From: Sphingomonas sp. Leaf20
GTDB lineage: Bacteria > Pseudomonadota > Alphaproteobacteria > Sphingomonadales > Sphingomonadaceae
Reading direction: 5' to 3'
Length of the DNA: 64,000 nt
NCBI RefSeq assembly: GCF_001421535.1
Contig: NZ_LMKN01000001.1
Coordinates: forward strand, 434,001-498,000
This document shows, one piece after another, positions 26,586 through 35,725 of this stretch (positions are counted from its first letter, which is position 1; each line of letters begins with the position of its first letter). A model generated the notes under the pieces. It worked only from the letters and a program-made list of their open reading frames with translations, searched no databases and was not told where the DNA came from. Position numbers and translations under genes: made by a program.

Positions 26586-27545
26586 TCATCCCTCCCCGCC
26601 CGTTGCGCCCGCGCCCGCCGTTTGCGACGGAGTCGTCTCTATGTTGCTCGAATTCGTCTCGCTCGTGACCGGTGCCGGCACGTCGACGCTGTGCGCGAGG
26701 CTCGCGCCCGGCTTGCGCGCGACCAGCTTGGTCGGATCGCGCATGTCGAACCGGATCCAGCCGCGCCCGAGCAATGGTCGCGCCCCGTCCAGTTCGGCGA
26801 ACTTCACCAGCGCGCGCGGTGCGCCGTCCTCGGGCAGCGCCAGCGTCTCGCCGCTCTCGAACGTCAGGTCCCAGCGGCGATTGCCGACCCATGTCGCCGC
26901 CTTCACGCGTGGCTTGAGCGCAGGCGCCGCGCCCAGCAGCGCCTGGTACGACGCCTCCTGCCGGTCCGCTCCCGGCCCGATCACCAGCGGGAGATTGGGA
27001 ATGGCATCGGGCTGCACCGGCTCAAGCAATACGCCCGACGCATCGATCAGCGTCAGATTGCCATTGTCCTGCCACACCGCCGCGGGCGTCCGCTCGACGA
27101 TATCGACGAGCAGCGTGTCGGGCAGCCGCCGCGATACATGCGCGTCCGCGATCCAGCCATAGCGCAGCAGTTTCTGCCGCACCGCCTCGAGATCGACGAG
27201 CGGCATTGCGCGCGACTGCTGGTCGAGCGCGACCGCATAGACCGACATCCGGTCCATCCGCTTGAGCCCGGTCACCTCGATCTGGTCGACCTTGAAGCCC
27301 GCGCGCCCCGCGCCCTCGGCCATCGCGCCGCCGATCATCCCCGGAATCCCGATCCACGTCGCCGCGGCGATCACGACCGCGCCGCCCGCGCCGAGGATCG
27401 ACCAGGTCGCGATCTTCTTGAGCGTCTCCTCGCTGACGGGCAGCATTCCGACCAGCCGGTCGAGCACCGACACCTTCTTGACCGCGACTTTCCGCCGCGG
27501 GGCGGGCCGCTTGGGCGGCGGACCGCGCTTGATCGTCCGGCTCAT
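26586..27545 (-). CDS. ftsQ: Cell division protein FtsQ
   Basis: This 319-aa bitopic divisome protein has a basic cytoplasmic N terminus (MSRTIKRGPPPKRPAPRRK), one membrane helix (WSILGAGGAVVIAAATWIGIPG), a POTRA domain beginning FKVDQIEVTGLKRM, and the FtsQ beta domain. It links early and late divisome proteins in the periplasm. The same frame stays open upstream into ddl, but the ATG at 27545 overlaps the ddl stop by 4 nt. The extra upstream frame is a shadow. Confidence 0.95.
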   Translation of the reverse strand: MSRTIKRGPPPKRPAPRRKVAVKKVSVLDRLVGMLPVSEETLKKIATWSILGAGGAVVIAAATWIGIPGMIGGAMAEGAGRAGFKVDQIEVTGLKRMDRMSVYAVALDQQSRAMPLVDLEAVRQKLLRYGWIADAHVSRRLPDTLLVDIVERTPAAVWQDNGNLTLIDASGVLLEPVQPDAIPNLPLVIGPGADRQEASYQALLGAAPALKPRVKAATWVGNRRWDLTFESGETLALPEDGAPRALVKFAELDGARPLLGRGWIRFDMRDPTKLVARKPGASLAHSVDVPAPVTSETNSSNIETTPSQTAGAGATGGEG

Positions 27546-28495
27546 GGCGCGCCGGCCTGCGCGAGCGGATGATCGGCGAGCGCCTCGTCGACGATCGCCT
27601 GCACCAGCTCGGCATAGCTCATGCCGATATGCCGCGCCTGTTCGGGCACGAGGCTCAGCGGAGTCATTCCCGGCTGCGTGTTCACCTCGAGCAGGAACAG
27701 CCCGTCGACCCCGCGCTCGTCGTCCCAGCGGAAATCCGACCGCGACGCGCCCTTGCAGCCGAGCAGCCGGTGCGCCTCGAGCGCGAGGCTCTTGCACGCG
27801 TCGGCGATCTCGTCGGGGATCTCCGCCGGGCAGACATGCTCTGTCATCCCGTCGGTATATTTTGATTCGTAATCGTACCAGCCCGTCTTGGGCTTCAACT
27901 CGGTGACGCCGAGCGCGCGGGTGCCGAGCACCGCGGTCGTCAGCTCGCGCCCGCGAATATAGGGCTCGGCGAGCAGCTCCTCGAAATCGATCCACGGCCC
28001 GACCGCGTCGCGCGCGATCGGGTTGCCGTAGTTGCTGCTATCGGTGACGATCGCGACGCCGACCGACGACCCTTCGTTGACCGGCTTCAAGACATAGGGC
28101 CGCGCCATCGGGTCGCCCTCGAACAGGTCCGCCGACTTGACGATCCGCCCGCCCGGCATCGGAATCCCTGCGGGCACCAGCAGCAGCTTGGTCAGCACCT
28201 TGTCAATCGCGATCACCGACGTCGCGAGCCCCGAATGCGTGTAGCGCACCCCCATCAGGTCGAGCAGCCCCTGCACCGAACCATCCTCGCCAGGCGTCCC
28301 ATGCAGCGCGTTGAACACGAGATCGGGTCTGGCGTCGGCCAGCCGCGCAGCAACGTCCCGCCCCATGTCGATCCGCGTGACTCGGTGCCCGAGCGACTCG
28401 AGCGCATCGGCACAGCCATTGCCCGACATCAGCGAGACCTCACGCTCCGCCGACCAGCCGCCCATCAGCACCGCGATGTGAAGGGCGCCGCTCAT
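27542..28495 (-). CDS. ddl: D-alanine--D-alanine ligase
   Basis: This 317-aa ATP-grasp enzyme joins two D-Ala for the UDP-MurNAc pentapeptide. Motifs are HIAVLMGGWSAEREVSLMSG, FNALHGTPGEDGSVQG, the ATP-grasp loop KPVNEGSSVGV, and the C-terminal LEVNTQPGMTPLSL with metal-binding Glu and Asn. It is coupled to murB upstream and ftsQ downstream by 4-nt overlaps. Confidence 0.97.
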   Translation of the reverse strand: MSGALHIAVLMGGWSAEREVSLMSGNGCADALESLGHRVTRIDMGRDVAARLADARPDLVFNALHGTPGEDGSVQGLLDLMGVRYTHSGLATSVIAIDKVLTKLLLVPAGIPMPGGRIVKSADLFEGDPMARPYVLKPVNEGSSVGVAIVTDSSNYGNPIARDAVGPWIDFEELLAEPYIRGRELTTAVLGTRALGVTELKPKTGWYDYESKYTDGMTEHVCPAEIPDEIADACKSLALEAHRLLGCKGASRSDFRWDDERGVDGLFLLEVNTQPGMTPLSLVPEQARHIGMSYAELVQAIVDEALADHPLAQAGAP

Positions 28496-29535
28496 AGCCC
28501 TCTCCCCTTCGGGGAGAGGGTTGGGTGAGGGGCAGTTCCAGGCGCGGCACTGCTTGGCAGCCCCTCACCCCGACCCTCTCCCCGCAGGGGAGAGGGAGCA
28601 GCGACACCCACCCGCTGGATTTCCCATTCCAACGTCACCCCAGAATGCGCCTTCACCTTGGTCCGTACCTCTTCACCCAGCGCCTCGATCTCCGCGCTCG
28701 ACGCGGACCCGAGGTTCAACAGGAAATTGCAATGCTTCTCGCTGACCTGCGCATCGCCGCGAGTCAGCCCGCGGCACCCGGCCGCGTCGATCAGCGCCCA
28801 GGCCTTGTGCCCCTCGGGATTCTTGAACGTCGATCCGCCCGTCCGCGACCGCAACGGCTGCGACGCCTCGCGCTCGGCGGCGATCCGGTCCATCTCGGCC
28901 CCGATGACCGCCGGCTCGCCGGGCGTGCCCGCGAACACCGCCTCGACCACCACCGCGCCCGCCGGCAGGTCCGAATGCCGGTACACATACCCAAACCGCG
29001 CCGCGGGCCATGTCTCGACCGCGCCGTCTCGCGTGACGACGGTCGCCTCGATCAGGATATCGCTGACGTCGCGCCCATAGGCCCCCGCGTTCATCCGCAC
29101 AGCACCGCCCACGGTCCCCGGAATCCCGCGCAGGAACTCGAGCCCGGCGATCCCCGCATCGCGCGCGGCGCTGGCGACGGTGATCCCCATCGCCCCCGCC
29201 CCGGCCCGAACGCGACCCTCCTGCACCGAAACCTTCGCCATCGCCTTGGGCAACCGGACGACCACACCCGGCACGCCACCGTCCCGAACGATCAGGTTGG
29301 AGCCGACGCCAACGGGCAGAACCGGCGTCGCAGGATCAAGAGCCTTCAACAACCCGGCCAGATCCGCGACATCCGCAGGCCGCACCAGCCACTCGGCCGG
29401 CCCACCGGTCCGAAACCAGATGAAGTCCGCGAGCGACCCACCAGCCTCGACGCTCCCCCTGATGCTCTCCCGCGACGGCGGGAGCCCAGTCTGGGCCCCC
29501 GCCTTCGCGGGGACACAAGGAGATGCAGAACTCAC
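28492..29535 (-). CDS. murB: UDP-N-acetylenolpyruvoylglucosamine reductase MurB with repeat-derived ends
   Basis: This 347-aa FAD enzyme reduces UDP-GlcNAc-enolpyruvate to UDP-MurNAc. FAD-binding motifs are [22 protein letters not shown] and [18 protein letters not shown]; the catalytic Ser is in [14 protein letters not shown], and the last catalytic Glu region lies near [14 protein letters not shown]. Both ends are unusual. Residues 6-25 ([20 protein letters not shown]) are encoded by a palindromic repeat, and the last 33 residues (from [12 protein letters not shown] on) by an inverted pair of another repeat. The GTG start still overlaps the murC stop and the TGA still overlaps ddl, so both insertions kept the frame. 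No start codon exists between the first repeat and the FAD domain, so the repeat must be translated. Confidence 0.93.
   Translation of the reverse strand: MSSASPCVPAKAGAQTGLPPSRESIRGSVEAGGSLADFIWFRTGGPAEWLVRPADVADLAGLLKALDPATPVLPVGVGSNLIVRDGGVPGVVVRLPKAMAKVSVQEGRVRAGAGAMGITVASAARDAGIAGLEFLRGIPGTVGGAVRMNAGAYGRDVSDILIEATVVTRDGAVETWPAARFGYVYRHSDLPAGAVVVEAVFAGTPGEPAVIGAEMDRIAAEREASQPLRSRTGGSTFKNPEGHKAWALIDAAGCRGLTRGDAQVSEKHCNFLLNLGSASSAEIEALGEEVRTKVKAHSGVTLEWEIQRVGVAAPSPLRGEGRGEGLPSSAAPGTAPHPTLSPKGRGL
28498..28533 (-). repeat. Palindromic repeat copy A in the murB 3' end
   Basis: A 36-bp element with an inner CTCCCC/GGGGAG hairpin. It is the inverted counterpart of copy B at 28560, with only a few differences. 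This sequence type is a dispersed intergenic repeat common in high-GC proteobacteria; here it is inside a coding region. Confidence 0.85.
28560..28596 (+). repeat. Palindromic repeat copy B in the murB 3' end
   Basis: A 37-bp element, inverted relative to copy A, separated from it by 26 bp. The pair could fold into one long cruciform or hairpin in the murB mRNA just before ddl. Confidence 0.85.
29467..29512. repeat. Triple-hairpin repeat in the murB 5' end
   Basis: A 46-bp element of three adjoining small inverted repeats (29467-29484, 29484-29496, 29497-29512). Translated on the minus strand it gives the peptide PAKAGAQ...LPPSRE, a sequence found as a dispersed repeat product in many alphaproteobacterial genomes (recalled knowledge, not searched). 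Confidence 0.8.
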
Positions 29536-30962
29536 GCCGGCACCTTAGCGCGCTCGACCGCGATCGCGTCCGACAGCCCAGCCGCCCATTTGGTAATGTC
29601 GCCGGCCCCAAGGCAGACGACCATGTCGTCCGCCTCGATCGTCGCCGCCAGCTCGACCGCCAGCGCATCCGCATCCGCGACCACGCCCGCGAACCGGTGC
29701 CCGCGCCGCTTCAGCCCCTCGACCAAAGCCGCCGCATCGACGCCCTCGACCGGTGCCTCGCCCGCCGCATAGACCGGCGTCACCAGCACGCGGTCCGCGT
29801 CGTTGAACGCGGTCTGGAAATCCTCCATCAGATTGCCGAGCCGCGAATAGCGATGCGGCTGCACGACCGCGATCACGCGCCCCTTCGCCCCCTCGCGCGC
29901 GGCGGCCAGCACCGCGCGGATCTCGACCGGGTGATGCCCGTAATCGTCGATGATCGCCACGCCGCCACCCTCGACCGGAACCTCGCCCACCTTGGTGAAC
30001 CGCCGCTTCACGCCGCCGAACTTGGCAAAGCCCTGCTGGATCGTCGCATCCTCGATGCCGAGCTCCAGCGCGACGCCGATCGCGGCCAGCGCGTTCTGGA
30101 CGTTGTGCCGCCCGGGCATCGGCATCTCGATCCCCGCAATCGTCCGCGTCGCGCCGTCGCGCGTCCGCACCACGCAATCGAAGCGGTTGCCGCCCGGGAT
30201 CGGTGTCACTTCGACCCCGCGGACATCCGCCTGCGCCGAGAAGCCATAGGTCACGATCCGCCGGTCGCGCACGCGCGGCAGGATCCCCTGCACCTCGGGA
30301 TGATCGAGGCACAGCAATGCCGCACCGTAGAAGGGCACGTTCTCGACAAACTCGACGAACGCATCCTTCACCGCGTCGAACGATCCGTAATGATCGAGAT
30401 GCTCGGGATCGATGTTGGTGACGACCGCGATCGTCCCGTCCAGTCGCAGGAAGCTGCCGTCGCTCTCGTCCGCCTCGACCACCATCCAGTCGCTCGCACC
30501 CAGTCGCGCGTTCGACCCGTAGGAGTTGATGATCCCGCCATTGATCACGGTCGGATCGACGCCACCGGCATCGAGCAGCGCCGCGACCATCGATGTCGTC
30601 GTCGTCTTGCCGTGCGTCCCGGCAACGGCGACCGTCGACTTCAGCCGCATCAGCTCCGCGAGCATCTCCGCGCGCCGCACCACGGGCACGCGCGCGTTGA
30701 GCGCCGCCTCGACCTCGGGGTTCGAGCGCACGATCGCGGTCGACACGACGACCACCGCGGCATCGCCGATATTCGCCGCGGCATGGCCGATCGCCACCGG
30801 GATGCCCTTGTCGCGCAGACCCTGCACGACATAGCCCTCGGCCACGTCCGATCCCTGCACGCGGTAGCCGAGATTCTTCATCACCTCGGCGATGCCCGAC
30901 ATGCCGATTCCGCCGATGCCGACGAAATGGATCGTGCCGATATCCGTTGCGACACCCTTCAT
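29532..30962 (-). CDS. murC: UDP-N-acetylmuramate--L-alanine ligase
   Basis: This 476-aa Mur ligase adds L-Ala to UDP-MurNAc. It has the N-terminal Rossmann motif [17 protein letters not shown], the ATP loop [15 protein letters not shown], the carbamoyl-Lys region and the [11 protein letters not shown]-terminal part. An open frame continues upstream to 31073, but the ATG at 30962 overlaps the murG stop by 4 nt. Downstream, murB starts with an overlapping GTG. Confidence 0.97.
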   Translation of the reverse strand: MKGVATDIGTIHFVGIGGIGMSGIAEVMKNLGYRVQGSDVAEGYVVQGLRDKGIPVAIGHAAANIGDAAVVVVSTAIVRSNPEVEAALNARVPVVRRAEMLAELMRLKSTVAVAGTHGKTTTTSMVAALLDAGGVDPTVINGGIINSYGSNARLGASDWMVVEADESDGSFLRLDGTIAVVTNIDPEHLDHYGSFDAVKDAFVEFVENVPFYGAALLCLDHPEVQGILPRVRDRRIVTYGFSAQADVRGVEVTPIPGGNRFDCVVRTRDGATRTIAGIEMPMPGRHNVQNALAAIGVALELGIEDATIQQGFAKFGGVKRRFTKVGEVPVEGGGVAIIDDYGHHPVEIRAVLAAAREGAKGRVIAVVQPHRYSRLGNLMEDFQTAFNDADRVLVTPVYAAGEAPVEGVDAAALVEGLKRRGHRFAGVVADADALAVELAATIEADDMVVCLGAGDITKWAAGLSDAIAVERAKVPA

Positions 30963-32116
30963 GCGAACTGCGCCTTTGGCTTGGACGGCGCACCGACCGG
31001 AACCCGCGACACGGGCGCATCGAGGCTCTCGACCAGATCCGCCAGATCGCTCGCGGCATTGGGCCGCCCGCAACTGCGCGCGCGTCCCGCCGCGTTCTGC
31101 AACGCGGCCGGGTCGAGCCCGAGTTTCTGCATCTGTTTCGCCAGTTCCACTGCAGTAAAGTCTCCCTGCGCGATCGTCCGCGCGCCGCCCGCCCGCGTGA
31201 TCTCGCGCGCGTTCGCGGTCTGGTGATCGTCGGTCGCGCCCGGCAGCGGGACGAGGATCGCCGGACGCCCCGCCGCGGTCAGCTCGGAGATCGTCGATGC
31301 CCCCGCGCGCGCGATCACCAGATGCGCCCAGGCAAGTTGTTCGGGCATGTCGGGAAGATACGTTGCGAGCTCGGCAGGAATGTCATGTTCGGCATATTTC
31401 TTCCGGACCGCGTCGATATCCTCGATCCGGGCCTGGTGCGTGACCTGCAGCCGGCGTCGCAGTGTCACGGGCAGCATCGCCAGACCGTCGGGCACGACCT
31501 GCGACAGGATGCTCGCCCCCTGGCTTCCGCCGGTCACGAGGATCCGGAAGATCCCGTCCTCCTCGAGCAGCGGATAGGGGCGCGTACGCAGCGCCAGCAC
31601 CGCCTCGCGCACCGGATTTCCGACCAGATGCGTCTTGGCGAGCAGCTTGGGCGCCAGCCGCTCGGTCGGCTCGGACGAGGTGGCGATCGCATCGACGCGG
31701 CGCGCGACGAAGCGATTGACCCGCCCCAGCACCGCATTCTGCTCATGCACCGCGGTCGGGATCTTGTCCGCGAACGCCGCCAGCAGCGCGGGCAGCGCGG
31801 GATAGCCGCCGAACCCGATCACGGCGGCGGGCCTGAACGTGCGGTACAGTTCGCGCGCCATCGTCCGGCCACGCCACATCTCGCGCATCGCCTTGCCCCA
31901 GCCGAGCGGTCCGCCGCCGAGGCGGCCGGCTGGCAGGACATGCGTCTGGATTCCCTCGAACAGGCCCGGAAACCGTACGCCGCGCTCGTCGCTGACCAAC
32001 GCGACACGGTGGCCGCGCTTGGTCAGTTCGGCCGCGAGCGCCGCTGCCGGCACCATGTGTCCGCCGGTCCCGCCGGCTGCCAGGACGAAATGCCTTGGAC
32101 GCTGATTCACACTCAT
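30959..32116 (-). CDS. murG: UDP-GlcNAc:lipid I N-acetylglucosaminyltransferase MurG
   Basis: This 385-aa GT28 enzyme turns lipid I into lipid II at the inner membrane face. The N-terminal glycine loop [15 protein letters not shown], the second motif [13 protein letters not shown], and the donor-binding region [31 protein letters not shown] are clear. It starts with an ATG overlapping the ftsW stop; a GTG two codons later is an alternative. It is coupled to murC. Confidence 0.97.
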   Translation of the reverse strand: MSVNQRPRHFVLAAGGTGGHMVPAAALAAELTKRGHRVALVSDERGVRFPGLFEGIQTHVLPAGRLGGGPLGWGKAMREMWRGRTMARELYRTFRPAAVIGFGGYPALPALLAAFADKIPTAVHEQNAVLGRVNRFVARRVDAIATSSEPTERLAPKLLAKTHLVGNPVREAVLALRTRPYPLLEEDGIFRILVTGGSQGASILSQVVPDGLAMLPVTLRRRLQVTHQARIEDIDAVRKKYAEHDIPAELATYLPDMPEQLAWAHLVIARAGASTISELTAAGRPAILVPLPGATDDHQTANAREITRAGGARTIAQGDFTAVELAKQMQKLGLDPAALQNAAGRARSCGRPNAASDLADLVESLDAPVSRVPVGAPSKPKAQFA

Positions 32117-33357
32117 TCCCCACTCCAGCGGACGACATACGGGCTCCGCGTGAGAAACGGATTGCGCCTGGTGAACGCCAGCAGCAACCCCATGCCGATC
32201 GACAACGCGATCATCGAAGACCCGCCATAGCTGATGAACGGCAGCGTCATGCCCTTTGACGGCGCAAGGCCGGTGTTGACCGCCATGCTCACCAGCGCCT
32301 GCGCGCCGAACTGCGTGGCCAGCCCCGCTGCTGCGAGCAGCTTGAATTCATCCTGCTCGTCCAGCAGCTTGACGAACACCCGCACGACGATCGCGAGGAA
32401 CGTCACCGCGATCACCGAACACGCGATCAGCCCGAATTCCTCGCCGATCACCGAGAAGATATAGTCGGTGTGTGCCTCGGGCAGCCCGAACTTCGCGACG
32501 CCGCCGCCCGGCCCCGTCCCGGTCCAGCCGCCCGCGGTCAGCGTATGGTGCGCGGCATTGGTCTGGAAATGATCCGATGCGCCCTCGCCGTCGACGCCGG
32601 GGAACAGGAACGCGTCGATCCGCGACCGCGCGGTGCCATAGAACATGTACGCCGCCCCCAGCCCGACGGGGACGCACGCGACCAGCCCGGCCATCACGCG
32701 CAGCGGCGTTCCGGCGATCATCAACAGCGCCATCCAGACCGTGCAATAGATGATCGTCTGCCCGAAATCGGGCTGGAGCATCAGCAGGACCGCGATCGCG
32801 CCGGTCAGCGCGCCGGTGATCAGCACGGTCGGCAGCTCGGGGTCCTTCGCGCGCAGCGACAACAGCCATGCGACGGTGACGATGAACATCGGTTTCAGGA
32901 ATTCGGACGGCTGGAACTGCGCGAAGCCGAAGCCGATCCAGCGCCGCGCGCCATTGACCTCGGCGCCGACGAATGGCGTCACCGCGAGGATCGCGACGAG
33001 CACGACCGCCCCGGTCAATGCCATCCGCCGCGCCATCGACACGGGCATCATCGACACGCCGAACAGCACGGGCATCGACACGCCGACCCAGATCAGCTGT
33101 CGCCAGAAATAGTAAAGCGGCGTCAGCTTGTGATGCTCGCCCGAATAGCGAACCGCGGTCGCGGGCGACGCTGCTGCGACGGCGATCAGGCCGATCGCGA
33201 TCAGGAACAGCGTCAGCAGCAGGAGCATCCGGTCGATGTCCCAGAACCACGTGCCCAGCGGCGACTGGTCGCCGCGGCCGCCACGCCGCTTCATCTTCGC
33301 GACAATCCCGGTCCGTTGTGCCCCCATGTCGATGGTCCTAGCACGCATATCGGTCAT
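32113..33357 (-). CDS. ftsW: Septal peptidoglycan glycosyltransferase FtsW (SEDS)
   Basis: This 414-aa polytopic protein of the SEDS family polymerises septal glycan strands together with FtsI. About ten hydrophobic segments and the motifs ARRWIGFGFAQFQPSEFLKP, SDHFQTNAAHHTLTAGGWTG and FISYGGSSMIALSIGMG are diagnostic. The frame opens at 33432, but the ATG at 33357 overlaps the murD stop by 4 nt (ATGA). A stretch of about 40 basic residues precedes the first helix. Confidence 0.96.
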   Translation of the reverse strand: MTDMRARTIDMGAQRTGIVAKMKRRGGRGDQSPLGTWFWDIDRMLLLLTLFLIAIGLIAVAAASPATAVRYSGEHHKLTPLYYFWRQLIWVGVSMPVLFGVSMMPVSMARRMALTGAVVLVAILAVTPFVGAEVNGARRWIGFGFAQFQPSEFLKPMFIVTVAWLLSLRAKDPELPTVLITGALTGAIAVLLMLQPDFGQTIIYCTVWMALLMIAGTPLRVMAGLVACVPVGLGAAYMFYGTARSRIDAFLFPGVDGEGASDHFQTNAAHHTLTAGGWTGTGPGGGVAKFGLPEAHTDYIFSVIGEEFGLIACSVIAVTFLAIVVRVFVKLLDEQDEFKLLAAAGLATQFGAQALVSMAVNTGLAPSKGMTLPFISYGGSSMIALSIGMGLLLAFTRRNPFLTRSPYVVRWSGE

Positions 33358-34658
33358 GCCAACTGCTCCACCGCGGCACGAAACGCGGCGCCGCGCGCTT
33401 CGTAATCGGCAAACTGATCGAAACTCGCGCATGCCGGCGACAGCAGCACGGTGTCGCCGGGCTGCGCGCGGGCGGCGGCACTCGACACCGCGACCGCAAG
33501 GGTGACCGACTGCTCGACCGGCATCGCCGGCTGGAGCAGATCCGCAAACGTCCTGCCCGCCTCCCCGATCGTATAGGCGTGGACGACGTGCCCGAACGCC
33601 GGCGCGCAGGCGTCGAGATCGTCGCCCTTCGCCCGGCCACCGACGATCCAGTGCACCCGCTCGAACGCCGCGAGCGCAGGTGCGCTGCTCTCGGGGTTGG
33701 TCGCCTTGCTGTCGTTGACATAACCGACGCCGCGGATCGTCGCGATCCGCTCCATCCGGTGCGGCAGGCCGGTAAAGCTGATCAGCGCGCGGTCGATATC
33801 GCGCGCATCGACGCCCAGCGCCTCGGCCGTGGCGATCGCCGCGGCGGCATTCTGCCGGTTGTGCGGCCCCTGCAAGGCAGGCCAGTCGGCATTCGACACG
33901 TCCGGGTCCGCCGCGATCGGCACGAGCCGATGACCGCTGCCGCCAAGCCGCGCGGCAATCGCGCCCGATGTCGCATCGCCGGTCCCGACGATCGCCACGC
34001 TGGCTGCGGTCTGCATCGCGAAAAGCCGGGCCTTCGACGCGGCATAGCCCTCGAACCCGTCATAGCGGTCGAGATGGTCGGGCGTGACGTTGAGCAGCAC
34101 CGCGACGTCGCAGTCGAGCGCCTGGGTCAGGTCGATCTGGTAGCTCGACAGCTCGAGGACGTAGACGCCGCCCTCGGGCAGCGGATCCTGCCCGAGGATC
34201 GGCAGGCCGATATTGCCCCCCATCAGCGTCGGCACGCCCGCGGTCTTCAGGATATGATGCACGAGCGCGGTCGTGGTCGACTTGCCGTTCGTGCCCGTGA
34301 TCCCGACGACCCTGTGTGACGGAAGGTCGCGCCGTGCCTGTGCGAACAGCTCGATATCGCCGATGACGGGGATTCCGGCCGCGTGCGCGCTCGCGGCGAG
34401 AGGATGCGTGTTCAACGGCACACCCGGGGACACGATCAGTGCGTCGAACCCAGCCAGATCCTCGAGCGGAGCCAGCTCGAGACACGCGTCGTCTCCCCGC
34501 ACGGGGTCGGCAGCGAAGACGGCACGCTTCGACTCGTCAGCGTCCCAGGCGACGACGTTCGCCCCGCCGGCGACCAGCGCCCGGACGGTCGCCGCGCCCG
34601 ACCGCGCGAGCCCGAGCACCGCGAAGCGTTTCCCGCGCCAGGCCTGCGCGACGATCAC
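33354..34658 (-). CDS. murD: UDP-N-acetylmuramoylalanine--D-glutamate ligase
   Basis: This 434-aa Mur ligase adds D-Glu. Motifs are the N-terminal [18 protein letters not shown], the ATP loop [35 protein letters not shown], the NDSKATN motif and the GGRAKGDDL region. The reading frame is open far upstream through mraY, but the GTG at 34658 overlaps the mraY stop by 4 nt and gives the normal N terminus. It is coupled to ftsW. Confidence 0.96.
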   Translation of the reverse strand: MIVAQAWRGKRFAVLGLARSGAATVRALVAGGANVVAWDADESKRAVFAADPVRGDDACLELAPLEDLAGFDALIVSPGVPLNTHPLAASAHAAGIPVIGDIELFAQARRDLPSHRVVGITGTNGKSTTTALVHHILKTAGVPTLMGGNIGLPILGQDPLPEGGVYVLELSSYQIDLTQALDCDVAVLLNVTPDHLDRYDGFEGYAASKARLFAMQTAASVAIVGTGDATSGAIAARLGGSGHRLVPIAADPDVSNADWPALQGPHNRQNAAAAIATAEALGVDARDIDRALISFTGLPHRMERIATIRGVGYVNDSKATNPESSAPALAAFERVHWIVGGRAKGDDLDACAPAFGHVVHAYTIGEAGRTFADLLQPAMPVEQSVTLAVAVSSAAARAQPGDTVLLSPACASFDQFADYEARGAAFRAAVEQLA

Positions 34659-35725
34659 CGCAGCTTCAACGTCGACAGGCCGACGAGCGCCAGCACCAGC
34701 GCGATGATCCAGAAGCGAATCACCACGGTCGGCTCGCTCCAGCCGAGCTGTTCGAAATGATGGTGGATCGGCGCCATCCGGAACACGCGCTTGCCGGTCC
34801 GCTTGTAGAAGAACACCTGGATGATCACGCTCAGCGCCTCGGCGACGAACAGCCCGCCGATGATCCCGAGCACGATCTCGTGATGCGCGACGACCGCGAT
34901 CGTCCCGAGCGCACCGCCCAGCGCGAGGCTCCCGGTATCGCCCATGAACACCGCCGCCGGCGGCGCATTGAACCAGAGGAACGCCAGCCCCCCGCCGACG
35001 ACCGCGCCGCAGAAGATCGCGAGCTCGCCCGCCCCCGGCACGTGCGGGATGCCGAGATAGTCGGCGAACTTCACGTTGCCCGCGAGATAGACGATGACCA
35101 TGAACGCGACGCTCGCGATGATCACCGGCATCGTCGCCAGTCCGTCGAGCCCGTCGGTCAGGTTCACCGCATTGCCGAACGACACGATCGTGAACGCGGC
35201 GAAGACGGGGAAGAACCAACCGAGATCGATATACATGCGCGACGTGAACGGCAGGTACAGATGCGGCCCGTTCTGCGACATGATGATCGTCGCGGCGATC
35301 CCCGCGATCGCGAATTCGAGCAGCAGCCGCGTGCGCCCCGAAATCCCCGCGGTGCTCGCCTTCCGCACCTTGTCGTAATCGTCCATGAACCCGATCGTGC
35401 CGAACCCCAGCGTCACGAACAGGCAGGCCCAGACATAGGGGTTGGCGAGGTCCATCCACAACAGGATCGCCAGCGTCATGCTGGTCAGGATCATCAGCCC
35501 GCCCATCGTCGGCGTGCCGCGCTTGGCGAGGTGCGTCTGCGGGCCGTCGGCGCGGATCGGCTGCCCTTTGCCCTGTCGGACGCGCAGCCAACCGATGAAC
35601 CGCGGCCCGATGATCAGGCCGATGATCAGCGCGGTCGCGACCGCGCCGCCCGTCCGCGTCGATTGATAGCGCAGCAGGTTCAATATACCCGGGAAACCCA
35701 GATGTGCGGCGATCCAGTACAGCAT
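34655..35725 (-). CDS. mraY: Phospho-N-acetylmuramoyl-pentapeptide transferase MraY
   Basis: This 356-aa membrane enzyme makes lipid I from UDP-MurNAc-pentapeptide and undecaprenyl phosphate. Ten hydrophobic helices and the motifs [22 protein letters not shown] with the DDD-type catalytic aspartates, [25 protein letters not shown] and [13 protein letters not shown] are all present. It directly abuts the murF stop (TAA|ATG) and overlaps murD by 4 nt. Confidence 0.98.
   Translation of the reverse strand: MLYWIAAHLGFPGILNLLRYQSTRTGGAVATALIIGLIIGPRFIGWLRVRQGKGQPIRADGPQTHLAKRGTPTMGGLMILTSMTLAILLWMDLANPYVWACLFVTLGFGTIGFMDDYDKVRKASTAGISGRTRLLLEFAIAGIAATIIMSQNGPHLYLPFTSRMYIDLGWFFPVFAAFTIVSFGNAVNLTDGLDGLATMPVIIASVAFMVIVYLAGNVKFADYLGIPHVPGAGELAIFCGAVVGGGLAFLWFNAPPAAVFMGDTGSLALGGALGTIAVVAHHEIVLGIIGGLFVAEALSVIIQVFFYKRTGKRVFRMAPIHHHFEQLGWSEPTVVIRFWIIALVLALVGLSTLKLR

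Noticed and set aside
26586..27995. A longer ftsQ with a 150-residue N-terminal extension
   Set aside because: The extension is ddl read in another frame; the ATG at 27545 overlaps the ddl stop by 4 nt.
28498..28596. CRISPR-like repeat pair
   Set aside because: Only two copies, in inverted orientation and different in sequence, without spacers of regular length; it is a palindromic dispersed repeat.
33354..35591. A 745-codon frame that would fuse murD to a large N-terminal domain
   Set aside because: The upstream part is MraY read out of frame. MurD begins normally at the GTG 34658 overlapping the mraY stop.
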